Shown: piece by piece, positions 1-11,742 of the stretch
How the letters are laid out: every line of letters begins with the position of its first letter
Position numbering within the stretch: position 1 is the first letter of the stretch
Position numbers and translations under genes: made by a program
Notes under the pieces: generated by a model
Database searches by the model: none
Told to the model about the DNA's origin: nothing
Seen by the model: the letters and a program-made list of their open reading frames with translations, nothing else
NCBI RefSeq assembly: GCF_021130785.1
Contig: NC_060208.1
Span: forward strand, 55,145,001-55,209,000
DNA length: 64,000 nt
Direction of reading: 5' to 3'
Origin: Homalodisca vitripennis
Lineage: Eukaryota > Arthropoda > Insecta > Hemiptera > Cicadellidae

Positions 1-963
1 GCTTAACCTTCTTAGCTCTGTGTAGTAAAGCACATCACATTGTGATATAATTTCGTTTAAAAACTTTTGATCTTTCTGTGGTTTAATTCCTTTGACTTGA
101 TAAAATGTATAATGCTAAGTGATTTAAGATTTTTCCAAAACATTGCGGTAAGACTTTCTTGATGGATTATGCAGTGAAAACTTAGTAAGTTATCATGTTA
201 TAAGTGTTTTTAACAGCTGAACGAAACCTTCATTTTGCCCTTTCATTGATGGACAATCATCTGTGCAAACAGAATTTCTTTACACCAATGCTGTGATCTG
301 TGATCTGGCTACCGTTATAAAATATTTGGTTACTACGTCAAAATGATCAACACCACCTGTTTTCCCACTCATTGAAACTATCTATCTTAAAAAGATCCAC
401 TTTTACGCCACCCAGGTTGTCAGATAAATATTTGACAAACAAAAGCAAATAAGAAATAGATGTAATGTATCTGGATGTTAAATGGCAAGACTACCTGTAA
501 AATGCTTTCCTGTAACTCTTCAATTAGATTTAACATATATTTGGTGCCAGATCTTTTGACCTCATGCAACTTGAATCATGCAAGCTGTAATTATTCAGCA
601 TCATCAAATATTTGATTACTCTTCAGGAAATAAGAAAACATGTTTTACAAAACAGTCATAACACACTCTTTGACTATGTCGTTATCTGAAAAAGGCTTAA
701 TATTTTTTGGTAGAATTTCAGTCATAAGTTAAGATACCTTGGTAGTTAGATAATTTTTTTGCTTTGTGCGACAAGTGTGTTTCGCTCAAAACCAACGAAC
801 TCTTTCAATGTTTGTAATTTTTTCTTCTCTGAGCTTGATTGTATTGGATATTTCTAAGAAATTTGAATGAATATTAGAATATCCCAATTTTACAGTTTGT
901 TTCCAATAACAGTTTTCATGACATATTAAACATAAGACTGGCATGTCTTTCTTACCTTTACCA
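1..963 (-). pseudogene. hAT-like (ZBED5/GTF2IRD2/SCAND3-type) transposase remnant, left copy, cut by window edge
   Basis: This is the inverted counterpart of the better-preserved right copy at 31740-33352 and reads on the minus strand from about 963 toward base 1. It covers the CxxC zinc-finger-like start, the region ending in PFSDNDIVKECVM, and the central part up to the LNHRK segment. Stops and frameshifts break it throughout, so no long reading frame survives. The C-terminal part lies left of the window. Assignment rests on the right copy, where the family motifs read more clearly. It is almost certainly not functional. Confidence 0.65.
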
Positions 964-1689
964 AAGAAAAACTTATTTCCCCACTCAACTTAAAATTCTC
1001 GGTTTCCCTCCTATTTTCGTTTACTGCTCTTTGAAAAAAAAAAAACGCCTGCCCTATTTTACAGTTCAACAGTTCTTACAATATCTTTAAAACTAACAAA
1101 CAAAATATATTTTATAAACATGAACGACGAAAAACACTGGTGAAAAATAAAATTACATAAACAACTCAGAACAAGCGGTAGCGCGCGCTCAAACTCAACT
1201 GAATAAAACTGAAACTAACTGTGAGTAGTAGTAGCATTGTACACATGAAACATTTTCCAGTTTAGAAATGTCTGAAAAAACAGCTGTTGTGACGACGCGA
1301 CAACCCTATGTTATTCTGACGCACATCTCATTTTTTATTCAACCAGCCAGTTGATTTACTAACTATGTAAAGAAGCTATGGTTGTATGTGCAGTGGCAAG
1401 GAACCGTACAGTACAGCACTGTATGTTTTTACCATTAGGGCTCGTTATGGCTGTTGGCAAGAGGGCCCACAGGTTGATGTGTCTCTCTGGTAGTAATTTA
1501 GTGCATCAAAAAAAAGACAAAATCCTGAGTATTTTAGTTATTTCTACAGTTCTTAGTAAGTACCGGTATCGTAAAGAGTTCAAACTAGGGTTTTAATACG
1601 AAAACATTCAAAAATCAATGTTACTATCGTAAATAAATGACGTAATGTGCTGTAGAAATCCTGCTCAGAATAGTTTTATCACTGGCACG
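1..1689 (-). repeat. Left arm of giant inverted repeat (unique-sequence part)
   Basis: This segment is the reverse complement of 31019-32687, followed end to end by eye. The first bases (gcttaacc) match the end of the right arm (ggttaagc at 32680-32687), and the inner edge (actggcacgt) matches 31018-31027. Differences are few: a 7-bp ATCACAG tandem duplication near 290-305 present only here, a longer A-run near 1034-1045, and scattered single-base changes. Similarity is roughly 98-99% by eye. The match reaches base 1, so the arm almost certainly extends beyond the window. The inner edge runs directly into the 129-bp satellite. Confidence 0.93.
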
Positions 1690-4237
1690 TGCCTGTGTGA
1701 TATATGAAAGGTCAGCAAGAGGCTACCAGTAGGAGATGGTATCTTATGTATGGGCTCACGCTACGAGTATTCACGCTACTGCATCAGAGATTACAAGGTA
1801 TAGCACTAACATCTCTAGTGCCTGTGTGATATATGAAAGGTCAGCAAGAGGCTACCAGTAGGAGATGGTATCTTGTGTATGGGCTCACGCTACGCAAGTA
1901 TTCACGTACTGCACTACAGATTACAAGGTATAGCACTAACATCTCTAGTGCCTGTGTGATATATGAAAGGTCAGCAAGAGGCTACCAGTAGGAGATGGTA
2001 TCTTTTGTATGGGCTCACGCTGCAAGTATTCACGTACTGCACCACAGATTACAAGGTAGAGCACTAACATCTCTAGTGCCTGAGTGATATATGAAAGGTC
2101 AGCAAGAGGCTACCAGTAGGAGATGGTATCTTATGTATGGGCTCACGCTACGAGTATTCACGTACTGCACCCACAGATTTCAAGGTATAGCACTAACATC
2201 TCTAATGCCTGTGTGATATATGAAAGGTCAGCAAGAGGCTACCAGTAGGAGATGGTATCTTTTGTATGAGCTCACGCTGCAAGTATTCACGTACTGCACT
2301 ACAGATTACAAGGTAGAGCACTAACATCTCTAGTGCCTGTGTGATATATGAAAGGTCAAGAGGCTCGATGGAGTATGCTATCGTGCTATGAGTATCTCTA
2401 GCTCACGCTACGAGTCACTGCACACGAACTTACAATAAAGCTGCTGCAGTGCCTGAAAGGTCATAAAGTGCTAGGAATAGGTCAGCAAGAGGCTACCAGT
2501 AGGAGATGGTATCTTGTGTATGGGCTCACGTCACGTGCATCAGCTACGCTACTGACCTAGCATATAGAGTACAAGGTATAGCACTAACATCTCTAGTGCC
2601 TGTGTGATATATGAAAGGTCAGCAAGAGGCTACCAGTAGGAGATGGTATCTTATGTATGGGCTCACGCTACGAGTATTCACGCTACTGCACCACAGATTA
2701 CAAGGTATAGCACTAACATCTCTAGTGCCTGTGTGATATATGAAAGGTCAGCAAGAGGCTACCAGTAGGAGATGGTATCTTGTGTATGGGCTCACGCTAC
2801 GAGTATTCACGTACTGCACCACAGATTACAAGGTATAGCACTAACATCTCTAGTGCCTGTGTGATATATGAAAGGTCAGCAAGAGGCTACCAGTAGGAGA
2901 TGGTATCTTGTGTATGGGCTCACGCTACGAGTATTCACGTACTGCACCACAGATTACAAGGTATAGCACTAACATCTCTAGTGCCTGTGTGATATATGAA
3001 AGGTCAGCAAGAGGCTACCAGTAGGAGATGGTATCTTGTGTATGGGCTCACGCTACGAGTATTTCACGTACTGCACCACAGATTACAAGGTAGAGCACTA
3101 ACATCTCTAGTGCCTGTGTGATATATGAAAGGTCAGCAAGAGGCTACCAGTAGGAAGATGGTATCTTATGTATGGGCTCACGCTACGAGTATTCACGTAC
3201 TGCACCACAGATTACAAGGTATAGCACTAACATCTCTAGTGCCTGTGTGATATATGAAAGGTCAGCAAGAGGCTTATCAGTAGGAGATGGTATCTTGTTG
3301 TATGAGCTCAACGCTACGAGTATTCACGTACTGCACTACAGATTACAAGGTAGAGCACTAACATCTCTAGTGCCTGAGTGATATATGAAAGGTCAGCAAG
3401 AGGCTATCAGTAGGTGAGATGGTATCTTATGTATGGGCTCACGCTACGAGTATTCACGTACTGCACTACAGATTACAAGGTATAGCACTAACATCTCTAG
3501 TGCCTGTGTGATATATGAAAGGTCAGCAAGAGGCTACCAGTAGGAGATGGTATCTTATGTATGGGCTCCACGCTACGAGTATTCACGCTACTGCAATCCA
3601 GATTACAAGGTATAGCACTAACATCTCTAGTGCTGTGTGATATATGAAAGGTCAGCAAGAGGCTACCAGTAGGAGATGGTATCTTAAGTGTATGGGCTCA
3701 CGCTACGAGTATTCACGTACTGCACCACAGATTACAAGTAGATAGCTACGAGACATCTCTAGTGCCTGTGTGATATATGAAAGGTCAGCAAGAAGGCTAC
3801 CAGTAGGAGATGGTATCATGATGTATGGTCACGAGTAATCACGCTACTGCACTACAGTACAAGAAATAGCTCTCTAGTGCTCAGCAAGGAGGCTAAAGGT
3901 GATGGTATCTTTTGTATGCTCACGCCACGAGTATTCACGTACTGCACCACAGATTACAAGGTATAGCACTAACATCTCTAGTGCCTGTGTGATATATGAA
4001 AAGGTCAGCAAGAGGCTACCAGTAGGAGATGGTATCTTATGTATGGGCTCACGCTACGAGTATTCACGCTACTGCATCAGAGATTACAAAGTATAGCACT
4101 AACATCTCTAGTGCCTGTGTGATATATGAAAGGTCAGCAAGAGGCTACCAGTAGGAGATGGTATCTTGTGTATGGGCTCACGCTACGAGTATTCACGTAC
4201 TGCACCACAGATTACAAGGTAGAGCACTAACATCTCT
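1690..4237 (+). repeat. 129-bp satellite array, left block (~20 monomers)
   Basis: Tandem monomers of about 128-129 bp, each starting near GCCTGTGTGATATATGAAAG and ending in a block with GCACTA-N7-TAGTGC, an imperfect palindrome able to form a 6-bp hairpin. The array begins exactly at the end of the left arm and stops abruptly near 4237 in unrelated AT-rich sequence. It is less regular than the right block: degenerate, rearranged units sit near 2350-2560 and 3720-3910, and there are several 1-bp indels. Open reading frames across it (3172-3381, 3899-4096) are by-products of the repeat. Confidence 0.95.
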
Positions 4238-7200
4238 ATATTTTCTGTAGCGTATCGGTCTAAATATAATCTTCCCCGCAAATTTGGTGCTGAATCCTGT
4301 AACCAGAAGTGAATGACACATCCCTTGTAGGAGAATTTCGACAGGGAGAAACGTCGCACAACATTTCAAATAAAATTATCCTGTCTATTTTATAATCAAA
4401 GGGGATTACTTTTTTGATAACTCCATAATTTCGCCTAAACTATATAACAAAACTATTGTAAGGACATCTATAATTTTAAACTCGAATTTTATTTTGATGA
4501 CTAATGTGTTATTTATAACCTTCGCAAATCGCTGCTGAAAGAATACAGTATACTAGGTTTTTGAAAAACACCAAAATTAATCATATCTTTTGTTGAAACC
4601 AGAATATTAACAAAACTACCCATAATATATTTGTTGTAAATTATTTTAATTGCAGTGTTATTAAAGAATATTACTACATTCCATACCAATATTCAATGTT
4701 CAACTCACTATGTGGTGTACTTTTTAGTCAGCAAACAACAATTATTTATAAATATGATTTCAGAAACATGTTTTTACATAAACTATTTCTAAAAAACTCG
4801 AACTGGTATGTGACTTCTTCTTCGGCCATTACAACATAAGAATAAACATAGGTAAACTATACAATGAAATAAATATTACTGTAAAACAATGACTAAACAA
4901 AAGTAGTACAGTTATAAATAACACAGAAAACATACGAAATAGGCAAATCTGTCCCTCAGTTACCCCTTCAGTTCGCCATGCAGTATACTCCTGAACCGTA
5001 TACAGTGCCTTAGACATGCGAAAATAACTTTAACATGCAACCATTTCAGATTCTAACCAAGAACCCTGGTTCAGTTAACATTTATATTTAACTGTTATTT
5101 GACTAATAAGCAATTATTTGACTAATTTTAAAAATATATTACATAAATTTATATCTACAAATGTGGAATTTAAAACGTTGTATCCTTAAGCGATATATGT
5201 TTTTGTATGAAACAAAACCGTTTACGTAAAGTGAAATAATATTGATTACGTAACAGTGGCGGATAATAGGAACTGAGGGAGGTCAAATCCGAAATAATTT
5301 AGTAATGAAGAAAATAAGAAAGGCTCTCAAAATGCAATATGCTAATATAGCGCGAGAAGTTAACTTTAACGTTATAGATGAGCTTTTTATTATTTTGTGA
5401 CTGAAACTTCTGATATTTTAGATTTTTCAACATAAACAATTTTAGTGTATAATGGATATCGAGATTCATTTAACACAGCAAATACATACTTTCATGTCTC
5501 TCCACTGCTTTTAAACACATTCATATAATAATATAAGTGAAGTTTTAGACTGTTTAGATTGTGCTTGATAAATCACTGATAATCCCCCCTCTCCTTCCAT
5601 TCACTCCTCCCTCGAATAATTGGCAGTAAGGAGTAAGCAGTAACTAGGAGGGTTTAAAAACTGTAGGTAGCATTAGGAAGGCAGACCGTCGTGAATTGCA
5701 ATTCAGTGCTATTAATTAGTGCCAACTCAAATAGGAGTGCTGAACATAATTAAAAAGGAATAAAGTGCTGCTCCGTCCCATTTCGCTATAATAATTCACT
5801 ATACTTGTCTAACGAAACGGAAAAGTCTCTGCCGCTATTAACACTCCAATAAACCACCCGCCACGTCCTTCGTCTGACTTTTTATTCTGGACACTGTCTC
5901 GCAATTACAAATATTCAAAGGGAGAATCTTTTGATTGTTCCGTCTTCCTCTGTAAAATGTAAACCTTAATCTGAGCTGCAAAGCCCAGCTTGCGGTCTTT
6001 TACATTTCAAATACAGATGTATTCATCATAACGCCGTCGGTCGAATTCCATGTCTATATTTGCATTTCTAGGTAGTAATTTATTGTTGTTTATAAACAAT
6101 CCGGTAGTAAAATTATTGTGTGTAAAGTATATTAACGTCTTGTTTTAATTCAAAATAGCAATTAACATTGTCAATAGTTCTTGTCTAGCTTGTCAAATCA
6201 TTCGTCGCATCGTCAGTAACGAATTTTTGAAACAAAAGATTAATTATTAAAATATCGGACTTTAATATTGTGTATGTTTTAATATGCGTATATTGTGATA
6301 GACACTGTTAAACACATGAATGAATAGTACTACATTAAGACTTTAACCGGTAAACTGGAAATCTAATTAAGGCCTAATATATCCATTATTGAAGAAGAGG
6401 CATAAACTTAGTTGGTTGTTTACTGTTGGTACTGAAGCTTTGAACGCTCTACCGAATATTAAACATTGCTAGAGTTAAACAACGTGTTAATGCGTTACGA
6501 CCTTACCTGTTTCAGATGTTTATAATCTCATTTCTCAATCCTTTTTGGTATTAAAAAAGTTATCGTCAAAATTAATTTTGACAATATTTTTCAATATGAG
6601 TTACTTATTGGTTCAATTACCGAATTTGACATGTCTTCTAGCACAATATGGATTTCGATTATGACTCTAGTACATGATTGTAGAAATACGAGTATATTAC
6701 TTTACTAATATAACTAGAAATACTATAACTACGGAGATTGTAGTTTAAACTGAAATATACATATATAACAGTGTTTATACTTAGGCCTATATGGATTTAA
6801 AGATAATTAGATAAGATAATAAGATTTAATATTTTTAGTAGGTCGTGAATGTGTCCCTCTTGAGTTTCAGGACTCATGTAAGAATTAGACGTTGTATGGA
6901 GTTACAAACTTAAAAACGTCTTTATTAAACTTATTCGTCCTGCGTAGTTTAGTAAGCACGTTCTCAATAGATTAAAATCAGCTTATGACACCTTATTAAC
7001 TAAATTATTCTAAACGCATTGGGTCTCTGTTCTGAACTGAACTTGCATAATTTTGTTTAAAACATATTCTGATCTACCATGGACAATTTGTCTCGTACAC
7101 ATATTAAACGATACAAAGTGTATATCAACAGATTTTAAACAGTGTAAGTAAGGTGTATCTTAATTATTTTGCTCAGTCAGTATTATTGCAGCACATCCCG

Positions 7201-7280
7201 ATCAGACAAGAACTTACTGCTTTTCTAGATCTTGTTAAGTTTGATATTTTACTATCAGTTATATTTATAAATGGGTTATG
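4238..7280. other. AT-rich non-coding stretch upstream of the transporter exon
   Basis: No supported gene, RNA or repeat unit was seen. The only open frame over 60 codons (4829-5017, minus) has a biased composition and no recognisable motif. The stretch may include promoter or 5' untranslated sequence for the gene at 7.4 kb, but I see no core promoter I would defend. Confidence 0.5.
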
Positions 7281-7405
7281 TTTTAGTTCTGGTGGTGTGA
7301 GAGGATTCGCATGGCAGGACGCCGCAGCTCAACACCGATGACCTCCCACCCGGACCTCCGCCCTCTGAGCGATCTCCAGCAGCGATTCCGGCGCAGTCTC
7401 ACAGA

Positions 7406-8532
7406 ATGGACGAAGAGGACGGCGACACGCCCGCGCCCGCGACTCCAGCGGCGGCAGATCAAACGGACGAATCTACCCCGAGTGTGAATGGGGTGTTGTG
7501 TGATAGTGTCAGCAACGATGGCTGTGAAATTAGCGATAGGTTGTTAAAGAATGTACGGGGCAGCAGCGGGTCGTTGTTGTCTATGCGGCGGCGATCGGTT
7601 TGTGATGTCGCCCACAAACGAGGTGGTCGGGAAAGCCTCTTACAGTTCGAAAAGTGGTTTACATGTCCAGTTCCATCACAGCACGAGCAACGGAGTTGTG
7701 CACAGCCCGGGCGAGAAGGCGCCCTCCTACATCTCCACCAACTCCGGGAGCTCCTCGAGTTCGTACGAGGACGACTCCTCCTCGGGCCAGTACTCCGAGA
7801 CGAGAGCCCCCGACGGTGGTTGGGGCTGGGTAGTCGTCTTCGCCGCTTTTATGGTGAACCTGATCGCGGACGGTATTACGTTTTCGTTCGGCGTCATCTT
7901 CGTAGAGTTCCTCCACTACTTCGGCGAAGGGAAGAGCAAGACGGCATGGATAGGCTCGTTGTTCATGGCCATGCCTTTATTGTCAGGTCCGGTCGCCAGT
8001 TTCCTGACGGACAGATACGGTTGCAGGAGGGTGACCATCGCCGGGGGAGTTTTATCCGCTGCCGGGTTTATAGTGTCGTCTTTCACGAATTCCATCAACC
8101 TTCTTATCCTCACTTTTGGTATCATCGCGGGCTTCGGCCTGTCTCTCTGTTATGTCGCGGCCGTCGTCATAGTCGCTTACTACTTCGACAAGAGAAGGTC
8201 CTTCGCAACCGGTCTTTCGGTGTGTGGCAGCGGTATCGGTACCTTCGTGTTCGCGCCAGTCACCCAGTTCCTGCTAGCCGAGTACGGCTGGAGAGGTACC
8301 ACCCTGATACTCTCCGGCCTGTTCCTCAATCTCTGCGTCTGTGGTATGCTGATGCGTGACCTCAAGTGGACACCCGGCAGACCCAAGGGCAAGGATATCG
8401 GAAAAAGGAAAAGAAAGCTCCGCCTCAACACCAACTGCAGCGCCGACTCCTCCTCTGCCCACAACTCTACTCAGCAGACGCCTACATCTTGTCCCAGCAG
8501 CGGAGAACTCAGGAGACTGCTGCAGAGGCCAG
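7406..8532 (+). CDS. Monocarboxylate transporter-like (SLC16 family, MFS), N-terminal coding exon
   Basis: A plasma-membrane transporter of the major facilitator superfamily; SLC16 members move lactate, pyruvate, other monocarboxylates or related solutes, usually with protons. The frame open from 7551 carries the two SLC16 signatures: DGGWGW (residues 88-93 from the 7551 ATG) at the start of TM1, and YFDKRRSFATG with GSGIG (211-230) around TM5. Six hydrophobic segments lie at roughly 92-115, 132-152, 160-178, 184-209, 220-241 and 249-267, followed by a basic, Ser/Thr-rich stretch typical of the central cytoplasmic loop. TM7-12 are absent. A good donor (CAG|GTAGGC, exon end 8532, phase 1) precedes a non-conserved tail and a stop at 8604-8606, so this is one exon. 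The start is uncertain. ATG 7551 follows an in-frame TAA, and ATG 7605 is also possible. An acidic, Ser/Thr-rich frame beginning at 7406 with a strong Kozak context would join only through a +1 frameshift near 7600. Exact substrate cannot be told. Confidence 0.85.
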
Positions 8533-9275
8533 GTAGGCATCAACTCCATCAGTTTTACAGAATCTCTTTGTATATAAATATAAGCATGGCGTTCCGAAAG
8601 ATATAGGTTCAAAAGCGATTTTTTTATTTAGAAGCTATATGTGGTACCAAAACAGCTTTTATAAGTAAATAATAACAGATTACCACGCTTAATTACGTAT
8701 TGTCATCGTTTTATTATTTAAAAATAATTTAAAATGTTTTAATTTTCACTGATGGTCCTGTAATACAAAAAAAATTACATGGAATGGGGATACTATAAAA
8801 CACTTCGTCAAGTTATGTTTGAACTAAACAGTATTTTCACAACGTGAAAGTACGATGTACAAAACGGATTAAACGCTGTTGCGTCTTTGTTTACATAACA
8901 TCATTACTTTGTCGTTTCGTTACATCGAAGTACCTAAAACTCCTGTATATATGTTCCGTAAATGTTTACAGCAGAAGAAGTTTTGGATTAATTGTTGCTA
9001 GATCTAATAAAATATTATTAACGGAAATGTCATCGTATTGACTAAAAACTTGTAATAAGCCATTTGTTGTTGTGTGTTTAAAATGTATCATTTGAGATGA
9101 TAGATTTGAAATGAAAATGGGATTCCGGAAATTGGTCACGTTTTGTGTTACAAAGAACTGCACACTACACTTCGAGAATTGGAATGCAACCTCTTCTCCA
9201 GGTGTAAACAAACACAAATCAATATATGTCGATGACCTTGTCTAACTTAAAAACATTTACAGCAGAAGAAAGTTG
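8533..9275. other. Putative start of intron; no features seen
   Basis: Sequence after the GTAGGC donor becomes AT-rich at once and the reading frame closes at 8606. No second transporter exon, RNA or repeat was recognised before the composite repeat at 9276. Confidence 0.5.
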
Positions 9276-10216
9276 TACATAAAACAATGAAGCATGTAAC
9301 TTCATAGTTGATTCTTAGCTGAGGGCCTCTTGTGGGGTTTGAGCTATCCATATGTTGTGTGTGGTGCGCTTGTATCGTGCACGTGCAGTCCACGGTTTGA
9401 CATTGATTCTTAGCTGAGGGCCTCTCGTGGGTTTGAGCTATCCATATGTTGTGTGTGGTGCGCTTGTATCGTGCACGTGCAGTCCACGGTTTGACATTGA
9501 TTCTTAGCTGAGGGCCTCTCGTGGGGTTTGTACATAAAACAATGAAGCATGTAACTTCATAGTTGATTCTTAGCTGAGGCCTCCTCTTGTGGGGTTTGAG
9601 CTATCCATATGTTGTGTGTGGTGCGACTTGTATCGTGCTCACGTGCAGTCCACGGTTTGAAATTGATTCTTAGCTGAGGGCCTCTCGTGGGGTTTGTACC
9701 ATAAAACAATGAAGCATGTAACTTCATAGTGATTCTTAGCTGAGGGCCTCTCGTGAGTGGTTTGTACCTACATAAAACTACAATGAGCATGTAATACTTC
9801 ATAGTTGGATTTTTGCTGTGGGCCTCTCGTGGGGTTTGTACATAAAACAATCATGTAACTTTCATAGTTGATTCTAGCTGAGGGCCTCTCTTTTGGGGGT
9901 TTGAGCTTATCCATAAACAATGTCTGTGTTGTGTGCGCTGTGCACGTGCAGTGCAGTCACACGGTTTGACATTGTTTCTTAGCTGAGGGGCCTCTCCTGG
10001 GGTTTGTACATAAAACAATGAAGCATGTAAACTTCATAGTTGATTCTTAGCTGAGTGGCCTCTTGTGGGGTTTGTACATTAAAACAAATCAAAAAACAAG
10101 AAGCATGTAACTTCATAGGTTAGCTGAGGGCCTCTTTGTGGGGTTGAGCTATCCATATGTTGTGTGTGGTGCGCTTGTATCGTGCACGTGCAGTCCACGG
10201 TTTGACATTGATTCTC
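9276..10216. repeat. Composite tandem repeat built from three alternating modules
   Basis: An about 34-bp core (module A, containing TTCTTAGCTGAGGGCCTC and GTGGGGTTTG) recurs about ten times. It is followed either by an about 61-bp module X (AGCTATCCATATG ... GCACGTGCAGTCCACGG) or by an about 32-bp module Y (TACATAAAACAATGAAGCATG ... TTCATAG). The order begins Y-A-X-A-X-A-Y-A-X-A-Y, then becomes more degenerate. The last clear unit ends near 10216. Minus-strand open frames here (9557-9850, 10079-10315) follow the repeat and are not genes. Confidence 0.88.
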
Positions 10217-11742
10217 CTTACCGCTATTAGCGTCAGACACATGCTTGTTTTTTGGCAAATTAATTGTCATATAGACTGGTTCCTGCTTAACTCCATGGAT
10301 AAAATCTTTTGACACCTGAACAAGGAGGTAAATTCCAATCTTCTAAACGATTGTTCTATCCTTTGTAACACATGACGGTGGCCGTATTCCTTCCAGTTCT
10401 ATTTTCGTAACTGGACATAGCTAAACATTTCAGAAACAATTAGGCCAGTTCTGAAAGTGTATAGCTGGCCGTAAGGGTTGTCCTCACCACCTAAAGGTTA
10501 TAGGAGTAGGCTGGGCAGGCACTTCAGGATAGCTGCATAGGATGATTGTTTTAATGAAATGCATTAAACGAGTTCGTACTGGATTATATGCTATGTTTAT
10601 TATTTAGAAGTTTGAACAAAAAATTTAGTTAGAAAGAGAAGACCTTTGACAGGTGAAGCTACATACTCCGTAAGTGAGTGTGGTAATCCGATTTCACTTA
10701 TGTCAGGCTTTTGTTCATATTCCGTTTGATTTGATCTCAGCACATGGGTTTAGGTTACGGATAGTAACAAGTATTAGACACTACAATGCGGCTATATTTG
10801 GACAGTTTGGTTTTCCTAAGGCGTAGTACTGAACCAAGAACAGGAGTGGCAAGATGATTTTATGTTTTCACTCGGAGTTCTGTGTATTGAAACCACAAGG
10901 CTACTCCCACAGCTCACCGGCGAACGGAGTTTTTGGAGTTTTTTTTAGTGCATTTGCGTTCTAAATAAAAATTAGCGGATTTTTTTATTCAAAGTAAACC
11001 CTGTGAGCTTTGCACAGTGACCAATTTTAAGAGTTATGATATCAAATGATGTGCCTGTTATTGTTAAAAAAATATCCAGACATATTGGTCATAATCCGTA
11101 TGTTGTACTAAACATCTTCTACAGACAAAAAAAGAAAATCACTCTGCCTTCTTACACCGTTGAGTATGTGGTCTCGTGATGACCGTTTGCTGATACTATG
11201 TATGTTTGGGATAGTTATGACTCGTTAACTAAAGAAGATTGATGTCGGTGTTGCATCAATAACGTCTGATTGCTGCATTTTGATGTTTCATTTTCATTAA
11301 TTAACTCTTTATGTATCGACTAAAAACCTCCAGCGCAGCGTTCGTCTATTCAAGTGTTATTTTACAATATAAAACATTGGACTCTATAGAATTAGGTACT
11401 AAAATATTAACTTATAGTAATACAGTTTGGAGGGAATATTCGAATGACGATTAATTGAATACATACGTTGAAATGTATTAAAAATAATACTTAGGGACTA
11501 AACTTGTAATCAATTATAATTCACAAAACCAAAGTTATTTCTCACTATTCCCTCCAATTTAAATTTGATTTTTCTATCGTGTATTATGGAATTCTTAAGA
11601 TCCCGTAAGGATAATCATGCGGGACTATAAACACGTAAATGTGTTTCGAGCATTGAACTTATTCAGTAATTTTGCATTGAAATTAAAGAATAATCGTGGG
11701 TCTTTGGGGTTCGCCGGCTTAAGAATTTATACAATTTCAATA
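10217..11742. other. Non-coding stretch, no supported feature
   Basis: AT-rich with a few C/G patches. No open frame shows a family motif, and no internal repeat was noticed. Confidence 0.45.

Noticed and set aside
1378..1596. 72-codon open frame in the left arm
   Set aside because: The matching region of the right arm shows it only in antisense, upstream of the hAT-like remnant. It has no motif, and the inverted-repeat partner already has small changes.
1690..4237. CRISPR-like array
   Set aside because: Repeats are contiguous 129-bp satellite monomers without unique spacers, in a eukaryotic context with no cas genes.
7406..8359. Full 317-codon frame as a protein of its own
   Set aside because: Only its first ~65 codons could be real; after about 7600 it is an Arg-rich shadow of the transporter frame. 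The minus-strand frames at 7659-8612 are shadows too.
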